From Rhodopirellula sp. (GTDB taxonomy: Bacteria > Planctomycetota > Planctomycetia > Pirellulales > Thermoguttaceae), in the NCBI GenBank assembly GCA_012728855.1, contig JAAYEH010000208.1, positions 1 to 48,474 of the forward strand: a stretch of DNA of 48,474 nucleotides, read 5' to 3'. Shown piece after piece: positions 26,222-34,909 of the stretch. Below the pieces are notes generated by a model. It did not search any database. It was not told the DNA's origin and saw only the letters and a program-made list of their open reading frames with translations. Every line of letters starts with the position of its first letter. Position 1 is the stretch's first letter. Made by a program: the position numbers and the translations under genes.

Positions 26222-26281
26222 TCGAAAGAGAATAATCGAAACAAACGCGAAGCATCAAGATTTCCGCAAGAGCGATTCCCC

Positions 26282-26797
26282 ATGCGTCTGATGGGACTCA
26301 TCCCGATCCTGTACCTGGCTGCGATCCTCGAAACTTCGCTCGCTGATACCATGTCGATCGGTCACGTCAGCCCCGTCTGGCTGGCAATGATCGCGGTGGT
26401 TTGGGTGATCGAGTTCCCCAGCCCGCGAGCTTTTCTGGTCGCCGGCGCCATCGGCCTGATCGGCGACCTGATCGGTCCGGGGCGACCGGGGCTGGCTGTG
26501 GCGGTGTTTCTCCTGATCGGCTACGGTGTCGCGAGACTCCGCGCTCGATGGGCGGCGGACGCGATTGTCTGGCGGGTCGGTGTGGTGTGGGTTGCCGTGA
26601 CAATGATGGCCATCGCCCTGGCCAGCGGCCGCCGGTTCTTGGGTGAGACGGCGGTTCCCATGGCAACCTTGTTGGGGCGAAGTCTTGGTGTGGGCGTTTA
26701 CACGGCGGCGATGGCGTTGCCTGTGCTCTTGGTGCTGAAATGGCTGCGTGAGCCGTTTGCCGCGGATGAGCCGCCTAGCCACCCGATAAGGCTGTAA
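26282..26797 (+). CDS. mreD: Rod shape-determining protein MreD
   Basis: The protein has 171 residues with about five hydrophobic helices, beginning MRLMGLIPILYLAAILETSL. MreD is a small polytopic partner of MreC and PBP2, and family sequences are poorly conserved. The assignment is supported by size, topology and location between mreC (60 bases upstream) and the PBP2 gene (7 bases downstream). GFxxDLLSP-like helix 3 is represented by GAIGLIGDLIGPGRPGLAVA, a recognisable MreD feature. Confidence 0.85.
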   Translation: MRLMGLIPILYLAAILETSLADTMSIGHVSPVWLAMIAVVWVIEFPSPRAFLVAGAIGLIGDLIGPGRPGLAVAVFLLIGYGVARLRARWAADAIVWRVGVVWVAVTMMAIALASGRRFLGETAVPMATLLGRSLGVGVYTAAMALPVLLVLKWLREPFAADEPPSHPIRL

Positions 26798-26804
26798 GGA
26801 TGTC

Positions 26805-28997
26805 ATGCCGCGATCGTTCTGGCATCTGATGCTCGCCTCCCGGCGTCCGGCCTCACCGGCTTCTGATCCCCGCTTGCGGCTGCGGTTCTGCTTTTGGTGC
26901 TTTCTCGCTCTGGTGCTGGTTGTCTTCTGCCGCCTGGTCCACATCGAGGTGAGCCAGGGCGCGGCGTTTCGCCGCGAAGCGGCAAAGCCGATCCAGCGGC
27001 GGGAGAGCATCCCGGCAGTCCGCGGGCGGATCCTCGCCCGCGATGGCACGGTCCTGGCCTATGATCGAGAGGTGCTCGCCCTGGCAGTCCATTACCGGTA
27101 CATCGAAGAGCCTGCCGATCCCGGCTGGCTCCGCGGCGTAGCCCGCTTGCGGCTCTCCGGCACGGATCGCAAAGATCCCCGGCGGCTTGCCGCGGAGATC
27201 GAACGGGTCTGCGTCGAGCGGGTGGAACAGTCGCGGCGGCTGGCGGAACTCTGCCAAGTATCGCTGGACCAGTGGCATCAACGCGCCGCGGCCGTCCAGG
27301 CGCGCGTGGAGCGGATTTCAGAGAATGTCAATCGCCGCCGCCAGCAACTCGATCCCCGCTCCGGCCCACGAGGCGGTCGGCCATCCGCTCGTTCGGATTC
27401 TCTGCTTGGCCGCCTGACGGACTGGACCAACGATCTTCTCGAGGGGGCGTCCGACCTGTCCTCTCCGGATCGAATCCTGGTAGCCGAGCAGCTCGATTAC
27501 CACGTTATCGTCGAGGACGTGCCGATGGAGGTGGCCGCCCGGGTCGAATCCCATCCGGACGACTTCCCCGGAGTTCGAATCGTGCAGCATCGGCGGCGAG
27601 CCTACCCGGCTGGCGCACTCGCTGCGCACGTCTTGGGGCACCTCGGCGCCATCCAGCCCGAGGAAATCGCTCAATCGCGGTTCGCCGACCGCCATCCCGA
27701 AGACCGCATCGGCCGCACCGGTTTGGAACGAAAGTACGACGATCTCTTGCACGGCGAACGAGGAGTGCTCGCCAAAGAAGTCGATCGCAGCGGGCGGATT
27801 CTCCGTTCCTATCGCGAGACGGAGCCGGGCGTGGGACGCGACCTCGTGCTCACGCTCGATCCCCAGCTTCAACGAACCGCCGAGATGCTGTTGGACGACG
27901 CGATTCGGCGGCGAGCCATCCAATCGCCGGACGAGGAACCGGCTGGCGGGGCGGCCGTGGTGATCGATGTCCGCAACGGCGCCGTGCTGGCTGCCGCATC
28001 GGCGCCCCGCTACGACCCGGGCCTGTTTGCGGCAGGTTCCGGCGGAGCCATTCAGCCGCTGCTGGAGAATCCCTCCCATCCGCTGGTCGATCGGGTAGCG
28101 ACCATGGCCATTCCGCCCGGCTCCGTATTCAAAGTGGTCACCGCCGCGGCGCTGCTCGAATCCGCCGCGGTGGACCCCCGCGAGCCCTTGTTCTGTCGAG
28201 GCTATCTGACCGAACCGGACCGCTGGCGATGCGCGATGTATCGCCGGGAAGGGGTCGGCCACGGCGACGTCGCTCTGGCCGATGCCCTGGCCTGGAGTTG
28301 CAACGTTTACTTCTTTCAGCGCGCCGCAGACATGGGACCGCCCGCGCTCATCGACTGGGCCATCCGTTTCGGCTTCGGCCGCGCCAGCGGCATCGATCTG
28401 CCGCAGGAATCCGACGGCGTGGTGCCTACCCCGTTGTCGATTCGAGACCTTGAGTCGCACGGCTGGCGGGTCGGCGATACGATGGCCCTGGCAATTGGTC
28501 AAGGCTCCCTCCAGGCGACACCGCTGCAGGTCGTTCGCATGATCGCCGCGGTGGCCAACGGCGGCATGCTCGTCACGCCGCACCTGGCGAGCGGCCTTGG
28601 GTTGCCGGAGCTGACCGGCTCGCAAACGACGACGGACCTCGCCGGCGAGGAAGACCCGATCCGCGTTCCGCCTTCCCGGCGTATCGCCGGACTCAAGTCT
28701 GCAACGCTCGAGATGATTCGCGAAGGGCTTCGCCGCGTCGTGGCCGACGTCGACGGCACGGCGCACGGCAGCGTGTGGATGGAATCGATCGCCGTCGCCG
28801 GAAAGACGGGAACGGCCGAAACGGAAGGCGGGCGAGGAGACCACGCCTGGTTTGCCGGCTACGCGCCCGCCGAGGCCCCCACCGTGGCTTTCGTCGTGGC
28901 CTTGGAGCACGCCGGCAATGCGGAGCAGTCCGCCGCTCCCATCGCCCGGCGGCTGGTAGTGCAATTGGACAAGCTGGGGTGCCTCAAGACGCGATAG
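26805..28997 (+). CDS. mrdA: Penicillin-binding protein 2 (peptidoglycan DD-transpeptidase, MrdA-like)
   Basis: The protein has 730 residues. A transmembrane helix (about 27-45) is followed by the pedestal domain (RRESIPAVRGRILARDGTVL at 65-84, then a charged insert of roughly 120 residues). The transpeptidase domain carries SVFK (S440 nucleophile, K443), SCN (498-500) and KTGT (667-670). It crosslinks peptidoglycan during elongation. Length exceeds the E. coli enzyme (633) mainly because of the insert at about 110-240. It lies 7 bases after mreD. The partner glycosyltransferase RodA is not adjacent; the next gene is on the other strand. Confidence 0.93.
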   Translation: MPRSFWHLMLASRRPASPASDPRLRLRFCFWCFLALVLVVFCRLVHIEVSQGAAFRREAAKPIQRRESIPAVRGRILARDGTVLAYDREVLALAVHYRYIEEPADPGWLRGVARLRLSGTDRKDPRRLAAEIERVCVERVEQSRRLAELCQVSLDQWHQRAAAVQARVERISENVNRRRQQLDPRSGPRGGRPSARSDSLLGRLTDWTNDLLEGASDLSSPDRILVAEQLDYHVIVEDVPMEVAARVESHPDDFPGVRIVQHRRRAYPAGALAAHVLGHLGAIQPEEIAQSRFADRHPEDRIGRTGLERKYDDLLHGERGVLAKEVDRSGRILRSYRETEPGVGRDLVLTLDPQLQRTAEMLLDDAIRRRAIQSPDEEPAGGAAVVIDVRNGAVLAAASAPRYDPGLFAAGSGGAIQPLLENPSHPLVDRVATMAIPPGSVFKVVTAAALLESAAVDPREPLFCRGYLTEPDRWRCAMYRREGVGHGDVALADALAWSCNVYFFQRAADMGPPALIDWAIRFGFGRASGIDLPQESDGVVPTPLSIRDLESHGWRVGDTMALAIGQGSLQATPLQVVRMIAAVANGGMLVTPHLASGLGLPELTGSQTTTDLAGEEDPIRVPPSRRIAGLKSATLEMIREGLRRVVADVDGTAHGSVWMESIAVAGKTGTAETEGGRGDHAWFAGYAPAEAPTVAFVVALEHAGNAEQSAAPIARRLVVQLDKLGCLKTR

Positions 28998-29086
28998 CCC
29001 AAGCAATTCCGACAGGCTTTTCAATCTGACGCGGCGCCATGGCGAGGGTGGTCGCACTGGAGAATCGAGCGCAGCACCCTGTCAGG

Positions 29087-30001
29087 CTAGGAAGCCTGAC
29101 GTACTTGCGCCATATGCGCGAGCGTATCATCGACCTCTTTGGGATTGAGCATCCCCACGGTGATCGCATCTACTAGGCCATTGGAGAAGACGAAGTTTAG
29201 CGATGCGTCTTTCTCCTCCGGCTTGATAAGCTTGCCGGCGCCGAAAATCTTCATGCCGACCACCGCCTTGCCCCCCTTCCTCGCCGTCTTCAGCACGGCG
29301 GCAACCTCCTCGGCGGGAGCGTCGCATGAGTACTGCTTGCCGCCGATGTGGTTGATGCGAGCAAAGATCACGTCCACCCAAGGGTGTTCGGCGGCGACCT
29401 TCAGCGCGCCGAGGTCATGGCAGGAGACACCGACCGCGCGGACCACCTTCTTCTCCTTCAACTCCGAGAGTTCATCGCGGATCCGCTCATGCTCCGTCGG
29501 CCACTGGGCATCGGTCATGCAGTGGATCAGGCAGACATCAATTTGATCGACGGACAATTCCTTGCGGAATCGATCGATCTCCTGCTTGGCGCCGCCGGAC
29601 GGCGCAATCCAGTCGGCCTTGCGAGGCCAGATCTTCGTCAACAGCGCGTAACGGTCACGAGGAAGGCCCTTCACCACCTCTTGCACGAAAGGATGCGAAC
29701 CGTACAGATCCGCCATGTCGATAAATGTGATGCCGCGATCCAGACTGTGGTGCAGCAGGCGGTCAAATGCCTCTTTGCCCTGGCGGGTATGGGCAGAAGA
29801 ATGATTGTAGCCGTTGTATCCCGTGCCTTGGGCCAGGCGAGACACCCGGATGCCGGTCCGGCCCAACGCAACGATGTCGGTGCCGTTGAGTGGGCCCGCT
29901 GTGGCGGTTTCCGCCGCCTGCAATGCCCGCGGCGCCATGGTTAACAAACCGGCGCCGGCGGTAGATGTCTTCAAAAATTGCCGACGTGTAACGCGCGACA
30001 T
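29087..30001 (-). CDS. Aldo/keto reductase with twin-arginine signal
   Basis: The protein has 304 residues. MSRVTRRQFLKTSTAGAGLL is a twin-arginine signal (RRQFLK), so export as a folded enzyme is expected. The AKR barrel follows: GRTGIRVSRLAQGT, FIDMADLYGSHPFVQE (catalytic Asp and Tyr), ALLTKIWPRK (Lys) and CLIHCMTD (His). It reduces or oxidises carbonyls using NAD(P)H in relatives. Export with NAD(P)H-type folds is common among planctomycete AKR and Gfo/Idh proteins, but the cofactor source is unexplained. It is convergent with the PBP2 gene. Confidence 0.9.
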   Translation of the reverse strand: MSRVTRRQFLKTSTAGAGLLTMAPRALQAAETATAGPLNGTDIVALGRTGIRVSRLAQGTGYNGYNHSSAHTRQGKEAFDRLLHHSLDRGITFIDMADLYGSHPFVQEVVKGLPRDRYALLTKIWPRKADWIAPSGGAKQEIDRFRKELSVDQIDVCLIHCMTDAQWPTEHERIRDELSELKEKKVVRAVGVSCHDLGALKVAAEHPWVDVIFARINHIGGKQYSCDAPAEEVAAVLKTARKGGKAVVGMKIFGAGKLIKPEEKDASLNFVFSNGLVDAITVGMLNPKEVDDTLAHMAQVRQAS

Positions 30002-30530
30002 GACGGTGCTCCTGAAAGAACTTTCCGGTTCCTCGTTATTCCGCGTCCTTCGCGGTACCGAAAATTATCGGCATCCTCGGCCCGGCAGGAAAGTCTGACA
30101 CACTTCCTGACCTATCCTGACAAACTCCTCCTGAGAGACTCCTTGCCTGCCAGAGTCGTCGCAACCCCCTCCTTCCCTCGCCTTCCCATCATAGCAGATT
30201 TCCACGCCGTTGGCCGTCATCCTCGCGTTGCCCCGTGGCTGCGATTTTGGACCAGTCCCGACTTCGCCGTACCGGGGCGTACAACCGTCGTCTGCTGTTG
30301 GCCGCGACCGCTCGCCACGCTCCACTGCCTATCATAGTGGGCTATTGAACCAGCAAGTTGGTGATGCAAATCGGTACTCCCGGCACAAACCTACCCTTCG
30401 AGCGCTCTGTTTAACTCAAACTGCGCTATCTTCTGAAAATTCGCATTTTACTCAGACGTCCCCAATAACCGATCCTACCGAATAGTCGGTGATGCTCGGG
30501 ATCGAAGTTCAAAGACAGTAGGGAGCCAAA
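30002..30530. other. 529-base intergenic stretch, no feature recognised
   Basis: The aldo/keto reductase and the 909-residue protein are divergent, so promoters for both should lie here, but no clear -35/-10 pair is visible. Open frames in it have atypical composition and no family resemblance. Base composition falls in the last 150 bases, as expected near a promoter. Confidence 0.5.
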
Positions 30531-33260
30531 ATGAACGACCAGCAGGACAACTCGATTTGGCCCTTCCTTTGCCTTTTGACCTGTCTGTTTGTGCTCAGCG
30601 CCACGTCACCGCGTGCGTGGGAGAAGGAACTCGCCCAACGAAATCCCGGGCAAATCCCCCAGACCAGCCAGCGAAGCATCTCGCACGCCAGCACATCGGC
30701 AATGCTGGCGAAGAATGCGCCGGTGGTATCCGGGCTGTCGTCGATTCCCTGTGTGGTGGACGATCCGGGCGTGGCACTGAGCCACCGGGAATCGTTGTCG
30801 GCGGAGTCGATGGCCCGCTTGGAACCTGAGCCGGCGATCGACCCGGCCGGAGACTTCGTCGAGGCCGTCGCTGCTTCCAAGCTGGCGGATCAGGTCGTCG
30901 AAATCGCCGATGTCGACTCGGACGTCGACCCGGCGGATCCCAACGATGCCCTTCTTGCCGGGCCGATGGACGCTTCCTGGTTCCCCGAGCCCATGGCGCC
31001 GGAGACGATTCCCCAAGAGGAAGCCACGGCCGAATCGTCTTCGGCCGGCGATGTCGACGATCTGGCGGCCGACGCCATGCCCTCGCTCGACTTCACCTCC
31101 GTACCGGCGGCCGCGCAGCCGGAGCCGAAGGATCTGGCCGCGCCGCTTTCGGTCGACGATCTTGCGCCGGCGCCGCCCCTTGCCTCGGCGGCCGATCTCG
31201 CCCGCGATGCCTTGGTGGCGGAGACCTGGCGCCAGCCGCAGGCGTTGCTGGAACGTCTGGAACCGTTGGCGTGGGAATGCGAAACCGGTCCGTGGGCCCG
31301 CGACGTGGCCAGTCTGCTGCGAAAGCTGGGTCGGGCCTATTCGCTCCAGTCGGACGAAACATGGGATATCCTCGGGCAACTGAACGATCTGTGCGAGGCA
31401 GGTAGTCAACTGGCGACACGGCTGGACGACCCGTCCTTGGCCAGCGCCGTGCGACGCACTCGGCACGCCTTGCGACGTCGCGTGGACATCTGGGAACTGG
31501 CGACGGCCGGCGGCCCGGCGGACGAGGTCGCGCCGGCGTGGGCGGCGACGGAGGAGTTGGCCCTCTGCTTGGCCGACGTGCAATCGCTCGTCGGCGATTC
31601 CCCGGAAGGCCGCCAATGGCAGCAGTACCTGCAATTGGACGCCTTGCGAGACCTGGTCGAGGGCCGGCGGCGCGGCGAAGAGGATCGCGCAACCGCTTTG
31701 GCGTCCGAGATGCTCAACCGGCTGGCTCGCCAGTCGATGACCCCCGAGCAGCAGCAGTTTCTCGCCCGAAAACCCTTGGCACAGCTCCGTGAAAAACTCC
31801 GCGATTGGACAGAGCAGCCTGCCGCCACGGCGACGCTGCTGGAGATGCTCGAGAGGTACGAACAGACCGGCGAGCCTCGCGACGCCCGAGCCCTGGCGAC
31901 CGCGCAACTCCGCCTGGCCGTGGCGCCGACAGCCGAGCAACGAAAACTGGCCAACCGCTTGGAGTCCCACTACCGCAACGCCAACGTGCGATTCACCGTG
32001 TGCGGCAAATTGCTGGACCGCTTCGCCCCCGAGCAGAAATCGGAAACCGATTGGGTCCGCGACCGGGTGTTGGGAAACCCTGTCTGCGGAACCAGCGTCA
32101 CCACGACGGACCTGGCGATCCAACTCGTCCCCGACCCGGCGCGTTTGCGGATCGCCCTGGTGATCCGCGGATTGGTCGCCTCGGAGACATCGGCCTTTGC
32201 CGGTCCGGCGACGTTCTTCAACAGCAGCGCTTCGGCGTTTGCCGCCCGCAAGGATTTGGAGCTAGGCGTCGGCAGCATCCAGGCCTGGCCGACCAACGTC
32301 AACGTGGAAAACAACACGCGATTGAGGGGCCTGCAAACCGAGTTCGACGCCATTCCCATCCTCGGAAGCGTCGTTCAGGAGATTGCCCTCTCGCAACACC
32401 GGCAGAAGCAAGGGCAGGCGGACTGGGAGGTCAAGCAGAAAATCGTCGACCGGGTTAGTTCCCAGATCGACGGTGAAGTCAACGAGCGCTTGGGCCAGTT
32501 CTCCCAGCGGCTTAACGATCGGCTCTTCGGGCCGCTGGCGGAACTGTCGCTCGGCCCTGCGGTCATCGGCGCCGACACCGACCAGGAGCGGATGACCATG
32601 CGACTGCGGATCGCCGCCCCGCGGCAACTCGGCGCCAACACCCCGCGTCCGCAAGCCCCCGTCAACTGTCTGGCCAGCCTTCAGATCCACGAGTCGGCGT
32701 TGAACAACGTGGCCGAACGCCTCGAGTTCGACGGGCAGACGTTTACTCTGGAGCAGCTTCGCCGGCGCATTGCCACCCGCATGAACCGGCCCGAAATGCT
32801 GCAAAACCAGACGCCCTACGATGAAGACCTCACGATCGCGTTCGCTCCCCAGAATGCCATCCAGGTCCGCTGCCGGGACGGCCGCTTCGAGATCACGCTT
32901 TCGATCGCCACGCTCTGGCAAGCTGACAATCGCTGGGACGAATTCCAGGTGCAGGCGTTCTATCGGCCCGAGTTGGCTGCCGGTCGAGTGGAACTGGTCC
33001 GCGATGGCGTGGTCTACCTCATCGGCGATGGACTCAACATGCGATCGCAGATCGCGCTGCGTGGGATCTTCAGCAAGGCGTTCTCCAAGCAGCGCCCGAT
33101 GGAGATTACCCCGGATGCATGGTTCGAGGACGCACGGATGGCCGGCTTGGGAGTGACGCAATTCGTCGTTGAAGACGGCTGGATCGGTGCGGCCCTTGGA
33201 ACGGAATCGTCTCAGGATTCCGCCGGGCTTGCCCGTCGCCCCTCCGGCGCGAGATACTAG
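30531..33260 (+). CDS. Large membrane or secreted planctomycete-type protein of unknown function
   Basis: The protein has 909 residues. A hydrophobic N-terminal segment (about 9-25: SIWPFLCLLTCLFVLSATSP) acts as a signal or anchor. An acidic, Ala/Pro-rich, probably disordered region (about 80-225) follows. A largely helical region (225-500, with ALLERLEPLAWECETGPWAR) and a C-terminal alpha/beta region (500-890) come after. I recognise no catalytic motif. Proteins of this build appear to be planctomycete-specific (recollection, not searched). AGGGAG lies about 9 bases before the ATG. No operon partner: repeats follow for 300 bases. Confidence 0.8.
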   Translation: MNDQQDNSIWPFLCLLTCLFVLSATSPRAWEKELAQRNPGQIPQTSQRSISHASTSAMLAKNAPVVSGLSSIPCVVDDPGVALSHRESLSAESMARLEPEPAIDPAGDFVEAVAASKLADQVVEIADVDSDVDPADPNDALLAGPMDASWFPEPMAPETIPQEEATAESSSAGDVDDLAADAMPSLDFTSVPAAAQPEPKDLAAPLSVDDLAPAPPLASAADLARDALVAETWRQPQALLERLEPLAWECETGPWARDVASLLRKLGRAYSLQSDETWDILGQLNDLCEAGSQLATRLDDPSLASAVRRTRHALRRRVDIWELATAGGPADEVAPAWAATEELALCLADVQSLVGDSPEGRQWQQYLQLDALRDLVEGRRRGEEDRATALASEMLNRLARQSMTPEQQQFLARKPLAQLREKLRDWTEQPAATATLLEMLERYEQTGEPRDARALATAQLRLAVAPTAEQRKLANRLESHYRNANVRFTVCGKLLDRFAPEQKSETDWVRDRVLGNPVCGTSVTTTDLAIQLVPDPARLRIALVIRGLVASETSAFAGPATFFNSSASAFAARKDLELGVGSIQAWPTNVNVENNTRLRGLQTEFDAIPILGSVVQEIALSQHRQKQGQADWEVKQKIVDRVSSQIDGEVNERLGQFSQRLNDRLFGPLAELSLGPAVIGADTDQERMTMRLRIAAPRQLGANTPRPQAPVNCLASLQIHESALNNVAERLEFDGQTFTLEQLRRRIATRMNRPEMLQNQTPYDEDLTIAFAPQNAIQVRCRDGRFEITLSIATLWQADNRWDEFQVQAFYRPELAAGRVELVRDGVVYLIGDGLNMRSQIALRGIFSKAFSKQRPMEITPDAWFEDARMAGLGVTQFVVEDGWIGAALGTESSQDSAGLARRPSGARY

Positions 33261-33342
33261 CACCAAACGGTTTTAAGGCGGTTTACTGTCAACTATGCGA
33301 AGTCACTAGTCCGACGCGCAAGCGAGGGTTCTACGAACCAAG

Positions 33343-33437
33343 AAGGGGTCGGGAGTCTTTTTCCGTATCGGCCCCATCGCCGCTCGGCAAGTCGAACCGG
33401 TTGGGTGGCCGATACGGAAAAAGACTCCCGACCCCTT
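33343..33437. repeat. Long palindromic element, family A copy 2
   Basis: Arms of 31 bases (33343-33373 and 33407-33437) are perfectly complementary around a 33-base spacer. The arm starts AAGGGGTCGGGAGTC and ends CCGTATCGGCC. Copy 1 at 3005-3097 has the same total layout and spacer length; at positions where arms differ between copies, both arms of a copy changed together. Spacer sequences are unrelated. It is the first of three repeat units between the 909-residue gene and the GT2 gene. Confidence 0.85.
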
Positions 33438-33456
33438 TATGCCGCCCAGAGAGCGG

Positions 33457-33523
33457 AGAGTCAAGAGTTAAGAGTCCAGAGCCAAACCGATTGCCTGACT
33501 CTCGACTCTGAACTCTCGACTCT
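33457..33523. repeat. Imperfect inverted repeat rich in AGAGT units
   Basis: Arms of 25 bases (33457-33481 and 33499-33523) match with three mismatches and a 17-base spacer. Each arm is itself made of repeated AGAGT[CT]NAGAG-type words. It lies between the full and the half copy of family A. Confidence 0.7.
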
Positions 33524-33528
33524 TTCCC

Positions 33529-33544
33529 GGCCGATACGGAAAAA
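33529..33544. repeat. Solo half-arm of family A
   Basis: GGCCGATACGGAAAAA equals the inner 16 bases of the right arm of the palindrome at 33343-33437. The outer part diverges (CAGCGGTGCCCCTT, to 33558), and no matching left arm is present. It may be a decayed or partial copy. The outer part, read on the minus strand as AAGGGGCACCG, resembles the arm of the hairpin at 35143-35183. Confidence 0.6.
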
Positions 33545-33586
33545 CAGCGGTGCCCCTTTCTCCCCGGAACAGCGAGCAAGTGTGGA

Positions 33587-34354
33587 ATGTCACCCGATTC
33601 GAACCTCCTCTCGGTCCTGATGCCGGTTTACAACGAAGAGAAGACGGTGGAGACCATCATTCGGCAGGTACTCGCGCTGGGAAGCATCGTCAAGGAGGTC
33701 GTCGTCGTCGATGACGGCTCCACCGATGCGACGCAGACGATCGTCGAGCGAATCGCCGGCGAGGATTCTCGTGTCCATTACCACCGAATGCCGGCCAACC
33801 GGGGGAAGACGGCGGCCATCGCCCATGCCATTGAGGTGGCCGTCGGCGAAGTTCTCATCGTCCAGGACGCGGACTTGGAATATGACCCGGATGAAATACC
33901 GGCTGTCATCGCGCCCATTCTCGAAGGGAAAGCCGACGTGGTCTACGGCAGTCGCTTCATGGTTCGCCGCGCCGCGCGCGTGCTCTATTTCTACCACTAC
34001 ATCGCCAACTCGCTGCTGACCTTTCTCTCCAATCTTCTCACCAATCGCAACATGAGCGACATCGAGACGTGCTACAAGGCGTTTCGCGCCGGGGTGATCA
34101 AGCCACTGAAACTGACCAGCCGCGGCTTCGGAATAGAGGTGGAGATTACCGCCATGGTCTGCAAGACCCGGGTGAGAACCTACGAGGTGCCCATCTCCTA
34201 CTATGGCCGGACCTACGAGGAAGGCAAGAAAATCGGCATGATCGACGGACTGGCCGCTCTCGGCTACATCCTCTACTACAACCTGATCAAACCCTGGACT
34301 CCCGGCGGCAGGCGTTACATCCGCGAGGTCAACCGCTATTTGCGGCAAGTGTAA
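33587..34354 (+). CDS. Family 2 glycosyltransferase (DPM1/polyprenyl-phosphate type)
   Basis: The protein has 255 residues. The GT-A fold shows SVLMPVYNEEKTVETIIRQV, VVVVDDGSTDATQTIVERIA, NRGKTAAIAHAIEVAVGEVL and the DXD motif QDADLEYDPDEIP. NMSDIETCYKAFRAGVIKPL and FGIEVEITAMVCKT are typical of dolichol- or undecaprenyl-phosphate sugar transferases. It has no C-terminal membrane anchor. It would charge a lipid phosphate with a sugar for GT-C enzymes or glycan assembly; the sugar is unknown. It stands alone between repeats and the BON gene. Confidence 0.92.
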   Translation: MSPDSNLLSVLMPVYNEEKTVETIIRQVLALGSIVKEVVVVDDGSTDATQTIVERIAGEDSRVHYHRMPANRGKTAAIAHAIEVAVGEVLIVQDADLEYDPDEIPAVIAPILEGKADVVYGSRFMVRRAARVLYFYHYIANSLLTFLSNLLTNRNMSDIETCYKAFRAGVIKPLKLTSRGFGIEVEITAMVCKTRVRTYEVPISYYGRTYEEGKKIGMIDGLAALGYILYYNLIKPWTPGGRRYIREVNRYLRQV

Positions 34355-34458
34355 GCGTCGGCTCGCGCAAGCATCGGAGTCGAAAACCAAGACAATGTCG
34401 CGACTGGTAAAATGGGAGTTCCAGGAAAGCGCCAACTTCTCCCCCTGAGAGCGGGCCA

Positions 34459-34486
34459 TTGACGAATCGAACGACAGGTCTATACT
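34459..34486 (+). promoter_or_regulatory. Probable sigma70 promoter of the BON gene
   Basis: TTGACG (34459-34464) and TATACT (34481-34486) are separated by 16 bases. The start would fall near 34493, leaving a leader of about 150 bases. In that leader, a 12-codon open frame (34605-34643) ends in TGATG overlapping the BON start; it may be a chance frame. Confidence 0.6.
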
Positions 34487-34642
34487 GCTTCGACTCTGGC
34501 CGCTCGGATTGCCAATCAGGAAACGAAGGCTCTGGGGCTTCGAGCGGCCTACGCCACCTGCCATTTCCCCGCGTGGAACTGTCTCTGGGTCGGCGTTTTC
34601 CAAGATGAGATTCATGGACCAACACAACCAACTCTCAGCCTG

Positions 34643-34909
34643 ATGCCAATGATTGTCACGCCAACGGTGGAACGTACTGAACTCGCCCGAGCTGCCCAAG
34701 AGCGGCTCGAAACCGCCTCCTATCCCAGTATTCGAAGACTCGACTGCGACTGCGACGACCGAGGTGTGCTCTACTTGCGAGGCCGTCTGTTCAGCTTTTA
34801 CCAGAAACAGCTTGCCCAAGAGGCCGTTTCCGATCTTCCCGGGGTCGTTGAGGTCGTGAACCAAACCGAGGTGGTCGGCAGGACAGTCGCCATTCCCGCC
34901 CCGGCCTGA
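34643..34909 (+). CDS. Small BON-domain protein
   Basis: The protein has 88 residues, or 86 from the second ATG at 34649. After a short N-terminal helix, the BON pattern is visible: LARAAQERLETASYPSIRRL, then DCDCDDRGVLYLRGRLFSFY, then QKQLAQEAVSDLPGVVEVVN. BON domains bind membranes or phospholipids or act as small modules in envelope proteins. There is no signal peptide, so it is probably cytosolic or peripheral. Many planctomycetes carry single-BON proteins of this length. It has its own probable promoter. Confidence 0.85.
   Translation: MPMIVTPTVERTELARAAQERLETASYPSIRRLDCDCDDRGVLYLRGRLFSFYQKQLAQEAVSDLPGVVEVVNQTEVVGRTVAIPAPA

Noticed and set aside
27318..29057. 579-codon minus-strand frame over the PBP2 gene
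   Set aside because: Shadow of a transpeptidase with SxxK, SxN and KTG in the right order.
29978..30337. 119-codon plus-strand frame in the 30.0-30.5 kb gap
   Set aside because: Starts antisense inside the aldo/keto reductase signal and has no domain or start-site support.
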